Below, piece after piece: positions 16,608 through 24,968 of a DNA stretch of 64,000 nt (positions within the stretch are counted from its first letter, which is position 1; the number at the start of each line of letters is the position of its first letter). Source of the DNA: Phaeodactylibacter luteus (GTDB taxonomy: Bacteria; Bacteroidota; Bacteroidia; Chitinophagales; Saprospiraceae); contig NZ_VOOR01000030.1 in the NCBI RefSeq assembly GCF_007993045.1, positions 1 to 64,000 on the forward strand. The letters run 5' to 3'. A program made the position numbers and the translations under genes. The notes beneath the pieces were generated by a model. That model worked only from the letters and a program-made list of their open reading frames with translations. It made no database searches and was not told the DNA's origin.

Positions 16608-17915
16608 ATGAAATACGAAGCCATCAACCCCGAGCTTTTTCAATACAACCGGCAGCGCTTTATGCGCAAGATGCAACCGGAATCTATCGCCATCTTCCAG
16701 TCCAATGACCTTATGCCACGTAGCGGGGACACTTTTTTCCCTTTCCGGCAAAACAGCAGCCTTTTCTACCTCAGCGGGCTAGACCAAGAAGAAACTGTTG
16801 TCGTGCTTTTTCCGGATTGCATCAAGGAGGGGTTCCAGGAAGTGGCTTTCATCCGGCGTACAGACGAGGCGACTGCTATATGGGAGGGCGAGAAACTGAC
16901 CCGGGAAAAAGCTAAGGAGATATCTGGGATAGACCGGGTTTATTGGCTAGATGAAATGGGCCCGATACTGCATGAGCTGATCCTCTTGTCCAAGCGCATT
17001 TACCTCAACCTCAATGAGCACGACCGCTTCCAAAGCGAGGTGCCCAGCCGCGACCTGCGCATGGCTCGTCAGCTGCAGGAGCGCTACCCCTTGCACAAGT
17101 ACCACCGGGCACAGCCTATCTTGCGTAAGCTCGCCATGATAAAATCCCCAGCTGAGGTAGGGCTGATCCAACAATCTGTAGATATCACGGGCAAAGCTTT
17201 TGAACGGGTGCTCCGTTTTGTGAAGCCAGGGGTGATGGAGTATGAAGTGGAAGCCGAAATCATTTATGAGTTCACCCGCAATGGCGCCAACGGCCATGCC
17301 TATGAGCCTATCGTAGCCAGTGGGAAAAATACTTGTGTGCTCCACTATGTACAGAACAATCAGCCTTGCAAAGCCGGCGACCTGCTCTTGCTGGATTTCG
17401 GCGCGGAGTATGCCAACTATGCAGCCGACCTTAGCCGCACCATCCCCGTAAGCGGGCAGTTTTCTGAGCGGCAGCTAAAGGTTTACAATGCCGTTTTGCG
17501 GTGTATGCGCGGCGCTGTACAGCTCCTCCTGCCCGGCACCACGCTTGAAGAATACCACCGGGAAGTGGGCCGCATGGTTGAACAGGAGCTGCTGGGGCTG
17601 GGGCTCTTGGACAAAACAGACCTTAAAAACCAAAACAGCCGTTACCCGGCCTACAAGCGTTTCTTCATGCATGGCACTTCCCATCACCTGGGCATGGATG
17701 TGCACGACCTCTCCAACCGCTACGACCCCATTCAGGCGGGCATGGTGTTTACCTGCGAGCCTGGTATTTATATCCGGGAAGAAAACCTGGGCATCCGGCT
17801 GGAGAACAATATCCTTGTCACTGACAACGGGCCGGTAGACCTCACCGCAGGCATCCCCGTAGAAGCGGAGGCGATAGAAGAGCTCATGCAGCCCGGTGTC
17901 TTGAGCCGTACCTGA
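16608..17915 (+). CDS. Xaa-Pro aminopeptidase (M24B)
   Basis: The 435 residues consist of an N-terminal creatinase-like domain (about 1-150; MRKMQPESIAIFQSND, FRQNSSLFYLSGLDQEE) and a pita-bread metallopeptidase domain. The five metal ligands are visible: Asp in LLLDFGAEYANY, Asp in AADLSRT, His in TSHHLGMDVHD, Glu in FTCEPGIY and Glu in GIRLENN. It removes N-terminal residues that precede proline, in the cytoplasm. An ATG at 16601 is in another frame. The LysE exporter gene follows after 18 nt and is probably cotranscribed. Confidence 0.94.
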   Translation: MKYEAINPELFQYNRQRFMRKMQPESIAIFQSNDLMPRSGDTFFPFRQNSSLFYLSGLDQEETVVVLFPDCIKEGFQEVAFIRRTDEATAIWEGEKLTREKAKEISGIDRVYWLDEMGPILHELILLSKRIYLNLNEHDRFQSEVPSRDLRMARQLQERYPLHKYHRAQPILRKLAMIKSPAEVGLIQQSVDITGKAFERVLRFVKPGVMEYEVEAEIIYEFTRNGANGHAYEPIVASGKNTCVLHYVQNNQPCKAGDLLLLDFGAEYANYAADLSRTIPVSGQFSERQLKVYNAVLRCMRGAVQLLLPGTTLEEYHREVGRMVEQELLGLGLLDKTDLKNQNSRYPAYKRFFMHGTSHHLGMDVHDLSNRYDPIQAGMVFTCEPGIYIREENLGIRLENNILVTDNGPVDLTAGIPVEAEAIEELMQPGVLSRT

Positions 17916-17933
17916 CCTTAACCCGCCCTAATC

Positions 17934-18572
17934 ATGAACTTAATACTGGAAGGGGTAAAGGTGGGGATGATACTGTGCTTCCTCATTGGGCCCATATTTT
18001 TTGCCATCGTGCAAGCCGGCGTGGAAGAAGGTTTCCGCGCAGGTGCTATGCTTGGGCTAGGCATTTGGGTTAGCGATTTCCTCTTTATCCTTTCTGTATA
18101 CCTCGGCCTGGCTTATATCAGCCAAGTGGTCTCGGGCCCCAACTTCACCCTCTACCTCGGCATAGGCGGCAGCATAACGCTTGCCGCATTCGGTGCAGGC
18201 GCTCTGCTCACTGCGCCTAGGACAGGAGCGCTGCCGGAATGGTCCCGGCAGACCCTGCGGACCTCCTCCTACCACAGCTTGTGGCTCAAAGGCTTCCTCA
18301 TCAATACCGTCAACCCTTTCACCTTCTTTTTCTGGATTGGCGTGGCCAGCTCTATGGTCGTGGAAGAAGGGCTGGCACCCCTAGATGCCCGCTTCTTCTT
18401 CGGCGGGGTACTGGGCACCATCATCGTTACCGATGTATTGAAAATCGTGCTCGCCAAGCGCATCCGCCAATGGCTGCGGCCAGTGCATTTGCTGTGGCTG
18501 CGCCGCATTTCAGGCGGCGCGCTCATCTTATTTGCCATCGTCTTGCTGGGGCGTACCTTATGGTCGCTTTGA
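17934..18572 (+). CDS. LysE-family amino-acid exporter
   Basis: The 212 residues have six hydrophobic segments. The LysE/RhtB hallmark is near the N-terminus (LCFLIGPIFFAIVQAGVEEGFRAG) and LKGFLINTVNPFTFFFW lies near the middle. Members export amino acids or small metabolites across the inner membrane. Cotranscription with the Xaa-Pro aminopeptidase suggests release of excess amino acids from peptide breakdown, which is inference. Repeat A3 begins within about 3 nt of the stop codon. Confidence 0.9.
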   Translation: MNLILEGVKVGMILCFLIGPIFFAIVQAGVEEGFRAGAMLGLGIWVSDFLFILSVYLGLAYISQVVSGPNFTLYLGIGGSITLAAFGAGALLTAPRTGALPEWSRQTLRTSSYHSLWLKGFLINTVNPFTFFFWIGVASSMVVEEGLAPLDARFFFGGVLGTIIVTDVLKIVLAKRIRQWLRPVHLLWLRRISGGALILFAIVLLGRTLWSL

Positions 18573-18574
18573 CC

Positions 18575-18715
18575 AAGCGCCAAAATGCAGCAGGCCTTAG
18601 CGCTATGATGGCAACGGCCTAGCGCTGCGAAGGGGTTTAAGCCCGATAGGGCCGAGCGGACAGCGAGCCCCGAAGCATAGCGGCACCTGCCGTTAGGCAG
18701 GGGCAGGCCCCATGC
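18575..18715 (-). repeat. Family-A hairpin repeat, copy A3
   Basis: The left end (aagcgccaaaatgcagcagg) is a decayed terminal repeat starting 2-3 nt after the lysE-type stop codon. The core is intact: ggcctagcgctgcgaagggg, aagcccgatagggccgagcg, agcggcacctgcc and ggcaggggcaggcccc. The expected right terminal repeat is absent. Instead, at 18755-18797, a GGGCGTTACAAGCC-like end and the 14-mer GCCCTCGCCTCAAG occur in the opposite orientation, suggesting a rearranged second copy. Confidence 0.75.
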
Positions 18716-18931
18716 CAATGCACCAAACGTAGCTTCCGCTAGAATGGGCGTTACAAGCCTGTAAATGGGAAGGTTGGGCTGGCCCTCGCCTCAAGCCGGC
18801 TTTTGACAAAAATCAGCCGCTGCTACTGACGATAATCACCTCAAGGCCCTTCAGGCTGCTGCAACTTTGGAATACCAAAAAGGCTTAAAGATCAGAGCCT
18901 TGTCGCATTAATCACGCCAAAATTCTAAATT
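18716..18931. other. Leader region of the CBS gene with repeat debris
   Basis: Together with A3 this makes a 359-bp gene-free stretch. Positions 18755-18797 look like an inverted fragment of a family-A element. The last 100 nt show no TAnnTTTG element that I can support, and no gene. Confidence 0.35.
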
Positions 18932-19390
18932 ATGAACATCCTGGATCCGGTCAAAAGCATCATGACAACCAACCTCCTAACCGTTACCACAGGCGATAAG
19001 CTGACTGCGGTCAAGGAAATCTTTGACAACCACCGCGTGCACCACATCCCTGTGGTCCGCTACAAGGAGCTGGTCGGCATCATCAGCAAAACCGATTTCC
19101 TGCATTTCCTGCGCGGCTTCAACCGCAACGCAGAAGATGAATTTGTCAATGAAGCCCGCATGAGAGCCTATAAGGTAGAGGATATCATGACAAAAGGCAT
19201 TGCCAAACTGGCACCGGAAGACCGGATCAATGTCGCGCTTGAGATTTTCCTGGAAAACCGCTTCCACGCCATCCCTGTCGTCAATGCCGCAGGAGAGCTG
19301 GAAGGCTTACTGACTACCTTCGACATCATCAAAACGCTGGCCCAGACGCCGGTTTCACCTGAGGATATCCTAGAGAGCCGTAAGCATTAA
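18932..19390 (+). CDS. CBS-domain pair protein
   Basis: The 152 residues are essentially two CBS domains in tandem. The first is about 5-62 (VKSIMTTNLLTVTTGDKL, VHHIPVVRYKELVGIISKTDFL). The second is about 82-142 (VEDIMTKGIAKLAPEDRI, FHAIPVVNAAGELEGLLTTFDII). Such pairs bind adenosine nucleotides and act as energy sensors in the cytoplasm. The stretch FLRGFNRNAEDEFVNEARM between them is typical of the Bacteroidota form. A universal stress protein gene follows, an association seen in other genomes, but a hairpin separates the two. Confidence 0.9.
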   Translation: MNILDPVKSIMTTNLLTVTTGDKLTAVKEIFDNHRVHHIPVVRYKELVGIISKTDFLHFLRGFNRNAEDEFVNEARMRAYKVEDIMTKGIAKLAPEDRINVALEIFLENRFHAIPVVNAAGELEGLLTTFDIIKTLAQTPVSPEDILESRKH

Positions 19391-19412
19391 AGACCTTCTT
19401 CAATATGTGCTC

Positions 19413-19482
19413 CCGGGGCAGTGGGCCAGTGCCGGTTGAACTGCCCGGCCAATTGTGCCCTGCTGCCCCGGTATTCTTTTTA
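19413..19482 (+). terminator. Terminator-like structure between CBS and Usp genes
   Basis: The outer arms ccggggcag / ctgccccgg enclose a further G+C-rich inner stem. The structure is followed by tattctttttaa. It could end CBS transcription or partly attenuate read-through into the Usp gene. Confidence 0.5.
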
Positions 19483-19545
19483 ACCAGGCAACGGCACCCT
19501 TGCTTCCCGATGAGGCGGTGCCATTCCTGCAAGAAAGCCCCAATC

Positions 19546-20370
19546 ATGAAAAAGATACTCGTCCCCACCGACTTCTCTGAGGTAGCTGCCAATGCCTACC
19601 GCTTTGCACAGGTCTTGAGCGAGCGCGTAGGGGCTCACACCGAACTCCTACACGCTTACCATCCTTCATTTGACTACGCCAACCCCTACTTGGATGTACC
19701 GGCCGTAGAGTTTGAACAAATCAAACAAGAACTCCTGCAGCAGTTTGCAGAAGCCTATACCGATGCACAAGGGGGAGTGGCTGTGCTGCCCAAGACCCGG
19801 CTCAACATTGGGTTTGCCGCAGAGGAGATTGTCCGGCTTTCAGAAGGCTATGACCTGATCGTCATGGGCACTACTGGCCAGGGCAACCTGCTAGAACGGG
19901 CCTTCGGCAGTGTCTCTACCCATGTAGCGCGTTTTGCCAAATGCCCGGTGCTCCTCGTGCCTCGGCAGTGCAAATGCCAGAGCATAGAACAGGTTGTTTT
20001 TGCCAGCAGCCACCCGGAAGCGGACGCTGCCCTGCTTGAGCCCGTGCTTGATATCGCAGGGGGCGATGTGAAAGATGTACACTTTGTGCATGTGGAAAAA
20101 CAAGCCCACCTGCCTTACCACATCGGAGAGGCCATGCATGAAAAAGCCTCCTACGCGGGCCACCCGAACTTGGGCATACACGCTATCGAAATTGAGTGCC
20201 CCGATGTACAGGAGGGGGTCATCCAATACGCCGACGAGGCCGGCGCGGATATGATTGTCACGGGTACCGTGCAGCGCAGCTTTTTAGACCGCCTTTTCCA
20301 CAAGAGCGTGACCCGCCAAATGGCGTTCCACACGGAAGTGCCCTTGTTGGTCATGAAGCTCGATGCTTGA
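19546..20370 (+). CDS. Tandem universal stress protein
   Basis: The 274 residues start at MKKILVPTDFSEVAANAYRFA. The first Usp domain (about 1-145) has the ATP-binding signature LIVMGTTGQGNLLERAFGSVSTHVARFAKCPVLLV, which follows the G2xG9xS/T pattern. The second domain (about 150-274) is shorter and ends DMIVTGTVQRSFLDRLFHKSVTRQM; its glycine motif is degraded. The first half probably binds nucleotide. The longer frame opening at 19405 runs through the hairpin between genes and is not used in this call. Confidence 0.9.
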   Translation: MKKILVPTDFSEVAANAYRFAQVLSERVGAHTELLHAYHPSFDYANPYLDVPAVEFEQIKQELLQQFAEAYTDAQGGVAVLPKTRLNIGFAAEEIVRLSEGYDLIVMGTTGQGNLLERAFGSVSTHVARFAKCPVLLVPRQCKCQSIEQVVFASSHPEADAALLEPVLDIAGGDVKDVHFVHVEKQAHLPYHIGEAMHEKASYAGHPNLGIHAIEIECPDVQEGVIQYADEAGADMIVTGTVQRSFLDRLFHKSVTRQMAFHTEVPLLVMKLDA

Positions 20371-20415
20371 GCCAATATCATACATCGTGCGCTAGCTCAT
20401 GTATAAGGCCTAAAG

Positions 20416-20600
20416 GGGCGCCAGCCAGATTGCCGTTTTTTTTTGGAGGGGCCTGCCCCTGCCCGATGGCAGGTGCCGCTATGCTACGGGGCTCGCTGTC
20501 CGCTCGGCCCTAACGGGCTCTTAAACCCCTTCGCAGCGCTAGGCCGATGCCAGCCTAAAGCCCGGATAGCATAAATGCCTGCCTGAAGTGAAGGCTGGGC
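20416..20600 (+). repeat. Family-A hairpin repeat, copy A4
   Basis: The left terminal repeat reads GGGCGCCAGCCAGATTGCCG and is followed by a long T run. The core is present (ggggcctgcccctgcc, ggcaggtgccgctatgctac, gctcggccctaacgggc, cgcagcgctaggccgatgcc). The right end is decayed, and no flanking duplication is visible. It fills the convergent gap between the Usp gene and the ComEA-like gene, leaving no other feature in the 317 bp. Confidence 0.8.
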
Positions 20601-20687
20601 GGAGCTACTGCCAGAAACTGTAGCGGATCACTGCACCGCGATTGCGGGCTTTTCACAGGTATTTAGTGCACTTCAGGCTGATGAGGG

Positions 20688-21842
20688 CTACCGTTTCTCG
20701 AAGTCCCAGTAAGGGGCCATCTTCTGCTTCGTTTCTAGCGGCAGTGCCAATATTTTCTCCACATCCTCTCCCGACTGGAAAGGGCCGTGCTGACTGCGGT
20801 AAGCCACGATAGCATTGGCTTCCTTCCAGCCTAGGTAGGGGTGTCGCTGTAGAGCTGCTGCATCGGCTGTATTGATACTGACCTTCCGGTAAATGGCAGA
20901 ATGCTTTAGCAAAGGGCGGATTTGTTCAAATGTGGAATCTGGCAGCCCGTAGGTTTCTTTTATTTGAGCTATGCTGGAAAAACCACCTAGTTTTTCCCGG
21001 AAACCGCAAATCCGGCGGGCGTAGGCAGGGCCTATCCCTGGCAGGGCTTGCCAAGCTTCCGGCCCGTCCTTGTTGATGTCTACGCCCATTGGGGCCGCAT
21101 CGGGCTGTGCCTTAGCGCTTTTGGCAGCACCCCCTTCGCCCTCTGAAGGCCTTGGCGCAATACGCACCCAAGGCAATAGCCGCTCCTTGTCCTCAGCTTC
21201 TAGCCCGTACAATTTCCCCAAATCTTCTGGAGAACGGAATTGGCCGCCTTTGCTGCGGTAGTTGACCAGCGTTTTAACCGCCCTCGGTGGCAGGCCCAGC
21301 AGATTGAGGCTGTCTTCTGGCAGCGTATTGGGATCGAATGGGAAAAGGGCCGGCTCAGGGCTTGTGGCGGCAATCTGCTCCGGCACTTTGCCTCGGGCAG
21401 GCGGCGTATGAATTGAGATATAAGGCTGGAGGCGCAGATAATCCTCTTCCGATAAGGTATACAGCTTTTTCAGCTCCTCGGCATGGCCAAATGGGCCGAC
21501 TTTTTCCCTGTAATTGATAAGGGTATAAGCAGTGCGCCTTGGCAAGCCCAAGAGCAATAGGCTATCCAAAGGCAGGGTATTGGGGTCGAAGTAAAATAAT
21601 TTGGCAGAAGGGGGCCGGCCAACTTCCGCTTCAATTTGGGGCGGCGCCTCAGCGTCCTGCAGGTTTTGCCGGAAGGCGTTGACTTCATCCTGAAACTGCC
21701 TAAGGCTTTCCGCCGAGCTCCGGCTGCTATTCTGGAAGGCAGAGGGGGCCAATAGCACAACGATGACCACCCCGGCAAGCAGCCCGGCGCCTACCCGTTC
21801 GGTTTTTGAAAAGTAGAGGGATTCGGTTAGCCATTTTTTCAT
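20688..21842 (-). CDS. ComEA-like helix-hairpin-helix protein
   Basis: The 384 residues have a short cytoplasmic N-terminus, one membrane anchor (about 17-35) and then four helix-hairpin-helix units: FDPNTLPLDSLLLLGLP, FDPNTLPEDSLNLLGLP, a central unit with WQALPGIGPAYARRICGFREKLGGF, and a final INTADAAALQRHPYLGWKEANAIVAYR. ComEA binds incoming double-stranded DNA during natural transformation. Its first four bases overlap the end of comEC (ATGA), so the two are coupled. It is longer than the classical ComEA, which has one HhH pair. Such long forms are usual in Bacteroidota. Confidence 0.85.
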   Translation of the reverse strand: MKKWLTESLYFSKTERVGAGLLAGVVIVVLLAPSAFQNSSRSSAESLRQFQDEVNAFRQNLQDAEAPPQIEAEVGRPPSAKLFYFDPNTLPLDSLLLLGLPRRTAYTLINYREKVGPFGHAEELKKLYTLSEEDYLRLQPYISIHTPPARGKVPEQIAATSPEPALFPFDPNTLPEDSLNLLGLPPRAVKTLVNYRSKGGQFRSPEDLGKLYGLEAEDKERLLPWVRIAPRPSEGEGGAAKSAKAQPDAAPMGVDINKDGPEAWQALPGIGPAYARRICGFREKLGGFSSIAQIKETYGLPDSTFEQIRPLLKHSAIYRKVSINTADAAALQRHPYLGWKEANAIVAYRSQHGPFQSGEDVEKILALPLETKQKMAPYWDFEKR

Positions 21843-23977
21843 ATCTCGGGGGTATTGAAGTGGGCTTCGACAAGCAGCTCAGGCTGCCAGGTTATGGTAG
21901 CAGCCCCGCTCTCGGAGGTGTACAAAAAAGGGACCTGGGCTTTTTTTGCAGCCGCTGCCCATTCCCGGGCAGCCCAAGGCGGGTTGCTGCCATCAGCTAT
22001 GATATAGCGGGGCTTGCACTGATTGATCAATTCCCTTAGGTCTACTTTAGGGTTATGGCTGAGCAGGACCAGGTCTGTGGCAGGCATTGGCCCCGCCTGG
22101 CTGGAAGGAAGCGTTTCGGGGGAACAGAGCAGCAGGCGCAGCCCGTTGAAGAACCAGAAACCGTCTTGGCCCCAGACGAAAGGGGGAACGTCGGCCCCTT
22201 GGGCAGGCAGAAAGCTTCCCATAGGCTCAGCCGACCGGGCCAGCCGGTGCCCTTCCACAGCAAACCCCAGTTTAGATAGCTCGAGCTGGCTATCATAAAT
22301 AGGCCAGGCTTCTGCCCCCCTGAAGTAATCCATGGCGCTATGCCTGTATATCTGATAGACCACTAGCGCTTCCTGCCCGGACGCCTCATACAACCGGTGC
22401 GCGCGTAGCGCGGAGGCCAGGAGCAGCGCCACGAGCGCAGCCATCGCCCAATGTGCTCGGCGCGAACGGGCGGCGGCAATACCCAACAGCAGGGCCAGGT
22501 AGAGCAGGGCAGCCCCGGCTGCACTCAAATGTATACCTCCCATAAGGCCGCCGGGCAGGCCCTGAACGAGGAAAACGCCTGAATTGGCCAGCCAGATCAG
22601 CCCGTAGAGCATTTTGCCAACCCCTGTGCCCAGCAAGGGGATGCTCTGCACCAGCAGCAACAGCAGGCCGCCCCCGAGGATAAAGCCAGCGGCTATGACG
22701 ACGATGATGCCAGATAAGATAAAGTATACAGGAAACTGATGGAAGTAGTATAAACTCAGGGGGAGTGTGCCCAGCTGTGCCGCCAGGGCAACGGCCGTAA
22801 GCTGCCAAAGGTAGTCGCCAGCCCTATTTTTGATCAACCACAGCCGGTATATCCGGGGCTGGAAATACACGATGCCGAGCACTGCCAGATAAGAAAGTTG
22901 GAACCCTACCTGGCTGATGAGATTAGGGTTGGCGCAGAGCAGTACAAAAGCAGAGGCTGCCAGTGTGTTGTATACACTTGAAGACCTGCGGGAGGCCTGC
23001 CCAACGGCTAGGAAGCTGAACATAGTCGCTGCCCTTAGGACAGACGGAGACGCGCCTGTAATCAAGGCAAAAGCCCAAATGCCGGCTATCACCAGCCCAG
23101 TCCGGGTTATTTCCCACTTGCGCCCGCTGAGGGGTATGCGTTTGAGCAGAAAAAAGAGCAGTAACTGTACAAGCCCGACATGCAAGCCGGAAACCGCTAG
23201 TACATGCATGGCACCGGTATCAGCATATGCATTTTTGACTTCATCGGTCAGTGCGGCTTTATGCCCCAGGATGAGTGCAGCGCCTACCGCCATTTCGTTG
23301 GGGGTAGGCAAGTGGTGCCGAAGCGTGGAAAGGGCCATATCCTGCCATTGGGCAGTGAGGGTAAGCAAGGTTTTCTGGTGGCCGAGCCACAGCCATTGCC
23401 CCTCCCCGATGAAGGCCTGATGGTAAATGCCTTGCCCCTCAAGGTAAGCCCGGTAGTCAAACTGATCGGGGTTGGCAGGCGGATTGGGCCGCCGGAGCTC
23501 GGTTTGGAAAAGCAGGAGGTCGCCAGGCCGGAGGCCTCGCGAGGCCGCATCGATATCGAGGTAAGCAAGGATGCCGCCCTCAGCTTGGCGGAGCAAGGTA
23601 TCGGTTTGGGGTTGCACCCCTTGACATTGAAGCTGTAGGCGGAGCTTGCGGCCGGTATCTTCAATCCGCTGAATGCGCCCGACGACCGTGGCAGATTGGG
23701 CAGCGGAGCCATAATGCAACAAGTGGCTGGGCTGGTACTTGGGCTGCTGGGCTATCGCCAGAAGGAAGCCCAAGGCAGAGAAGGAAGCTATGACAGCAAC
23801 CCCTGGCCAGATACGCTGATGGAACGGGGTTTTGCGGGTATTCATCCAAGCGAGGGCCGCAAGGCTTAGCGCCCCGGCTCCGGCAACCGCATACACGTTG
23901 ATATCCCAACGGCTAAGGCCGATGCCGGCTAGCAGTGCCAGTAATAGGCGGAGCATAGGTATTTCTCGCCAATTCAT
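21839..23977 (-). CDS. comEC: ComEC/Rec2-type DNA uptake channel
   Basis: The 712 residues start at MNWREIPMLRLLLALLAGIGL. An N-terminal DUF4131-like OB region (about 40-180) precedes the Competence domain with many membrane segments, including the conserved ALILGHKAALTDEVKNAYADTGAMHVLAVSGLHVGL region. The C-terminal part (about 540-712) occupies the place of the metallo-beta-lactamase-like domain but lacks any HxHxDH cluster, so a nuclease role is unlikely. ComEC forms the inner-membrane channel for single-stranded DNA uptake. The frame is open to 24037, but MNWREIP is the better start because the upstream residues are not hydrophobic. Confidence 0.88.
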   Translation of the reverse strand: MNWREIPMLRLLLALLAGIGLSRWDINVYAVAGAGALSLAALAWMNTRKTPFHQRIWPGVAVIASFSALGFLLAIAQQPKYQPSHLLHYGSAAQSATVVGRIQRIEDTGRKLRLQLQCQGVQPQTDTLLRQAEGGILAYLDIDAASRGLRPGDLLLFQTELRRPNPPANPDQFDYRAYLEGQGIYHQAFIGEGQWLWLGHQKTLLTLTAQWQDMALSTLRHHLPTPNEMAVGAALILGHKAALTDEVKNAYADTGAMHVLAVSGLHVGLVQLLLFFLLKRIPLSGRKWEITRTGLVIAGIWAFALITGASPSVLRAATMFSFLAVGQASRRSSSVYNTLAASAFVLLCANPNLISQVGFQLSYLAVLGIVYFQPRIYRLWLIKNRAGDYLWQLTAVALAAQLGTLPLSLYYFHQFPVYFILSGIIVVIAAGFILGGGLLLLLVQSIPLLGTGVGKMLYGLIWLANSGVFLVQGLPGGLMGGIHLSAAGAALLYLALLLGIAAARSRRAHWAMAALVALLLASALRAHRLYEASGQEALVVYQIYRHSAMDYFRGAEAWPIYDSQLELSKLGFAVEGHRLARSAEPMGSFLPAQGADVPPFVWGQDGFWFFNGLRLLLCSPETLPSSQAGPMPATDLVLLSHNPKVDLRELINQCKPRYIIADGSNPPWAAREWAAAAKKAQVPFLYTSESGAATITWQPELLVEAHFNTPEI

Positions 23978-24128
23978 AGGGTTCGGGGTGTGTAATACTT
24001 GCGGGGCAGCCCCTAATGTTGACCTTAAATTAACCATTTTCAGGAAAACCTGGAAGCGTAATGTAACCGATTTGCGCTACAGGGCATTATTAAAGCGTTA
24101 TTTTAGCTTCACAAATGATGTTTTCAAT

Positions 24129-24968
24129 ATGCCTGCTCGTATCCTTGCTGCCCCATTTATCATCGGCGCCCTGTTGTTTTTGTTCCTTACCTGGGAAGTA
24201 GATGGGAGGTACAGCTGGTGGATCATCCCTTGGGTAATTGCGCTGGCCGTGGTGTTCACCCTGAGCCCACAGATCAATTGGTGGTGGTATCAGCGTTACC
24301 CGCCAGATCTAAACACCGGCTTGCGGAAGATGCTGGAGCGCTTTTCGCCTTATTACCAGCGGTTGAGCAAGGAAGAGCAGCTGCGCTTCCGACAGCGCAT
24401 GGCTTTGTACCAAGAGGCCAATGACTTTATGGGGAAGGGCATAGAGGACGTGCCTGCCGATCTGAAAGCGGTGGCTGCGGCTTGTGCGGTACAGCTTACA
24501 TTCGGCAAGGAAGACTTCTTGTTGAGCCCTTTTGAGCACATCATCTTTTTCCCTCAGCCTTTCCCTTCTCCTCAATATCCAGAAAATTACCATGCTTCAG
24601 AGATTTATGAGGAAGACGGCGCAGTGCTTTTTTCTGCAGAACAATTGATGAAAGGTTTTCTGGAGCCCGGAGCCTACTACAATATTGGGCTGCACGAGTA
24701 TGCCAAAGCGTTTGAGCGGGTTGATGCTCAGCAAGAATTCCCACCTTTGGGCGAAGGCCACTGGGAAGAACTGGAGCAAATCAGTGGGTTTTCCTACCCG
24801 GCCATACAGCAGTGGATCAATCTTGACCCTATACCGCTCCGCCCGGTGAGCATTACGCTTTTTTTTACTTTCCCCGACCGTTTCCGGGAGGTATGCCCAA
24901 AATTGTACGCTGCTTATGCCCGTATTTTCAACCAATCGCCTGCAGTAGGGGAGGTGCTCAACGCTTAA
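24129..24968 (+). CDS. MtfA-like (M90) protein with degenerate zinc site
   Basis: The 279 residues start at MPARILAAPF. Two membrane segments lie at about 6-22 and 30-50, followed by a soluble domain related to MtfA zinc peptidases (DFLLSPFEHIIFFPQPF, VLFSAEQLMKGFLEPGAYYN). Where the family has HExxH, this protein has HEYAK (LHEYAKAFERVD), and the C-terminal E.FF ligand region reads ITLFFTFPDRF. At least one and probably two zinc ligands are missing, so it is likely not a working peptidase. Its stop codon overlaps the stop of the next, convergent gene within a TTAA. Confidence 0.8.
   Translation: MPARILAAPFIIGALLFLFLTWEVDGRYSWWIIPWVIALAVVFTLSPQINWWWYQRYPPDLNTGLRKMLERFSPYYQRLSKEEQLRFRQRMALYQEANDFMGKGIEDVPADLKAVAAACAVQLTFGKEDFLLSPFEHIIFFPQPFPSPQYPENYHASEIYEEDGAVLFSAEQLMKGFLEPGAYYNIGLHEYAKAFERVDAQQEFPPLGEGHWEELEQISGFSYPAIQQWINLDPIPLRPVSITLFFTFPDRFREVCPKLYAAYARIFNQSPAVGEVLNA

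Noticed and set aside
20408-20608. 8-bp target duplication around copy A4
   Set aside because: GCCTAAAG precedes the left end, but its second occurrence is inside the element's own conserved sequence and not at the right end.
23832-24128. N-terminal extension of the MtfA-like gene
   Set aside because: The extra 99 codons overlap the start of comEC on the other strand and encode a low-complexity Arg/Ala-rich stretch. The Met at 24129 is directly followed by a good membrane segment.
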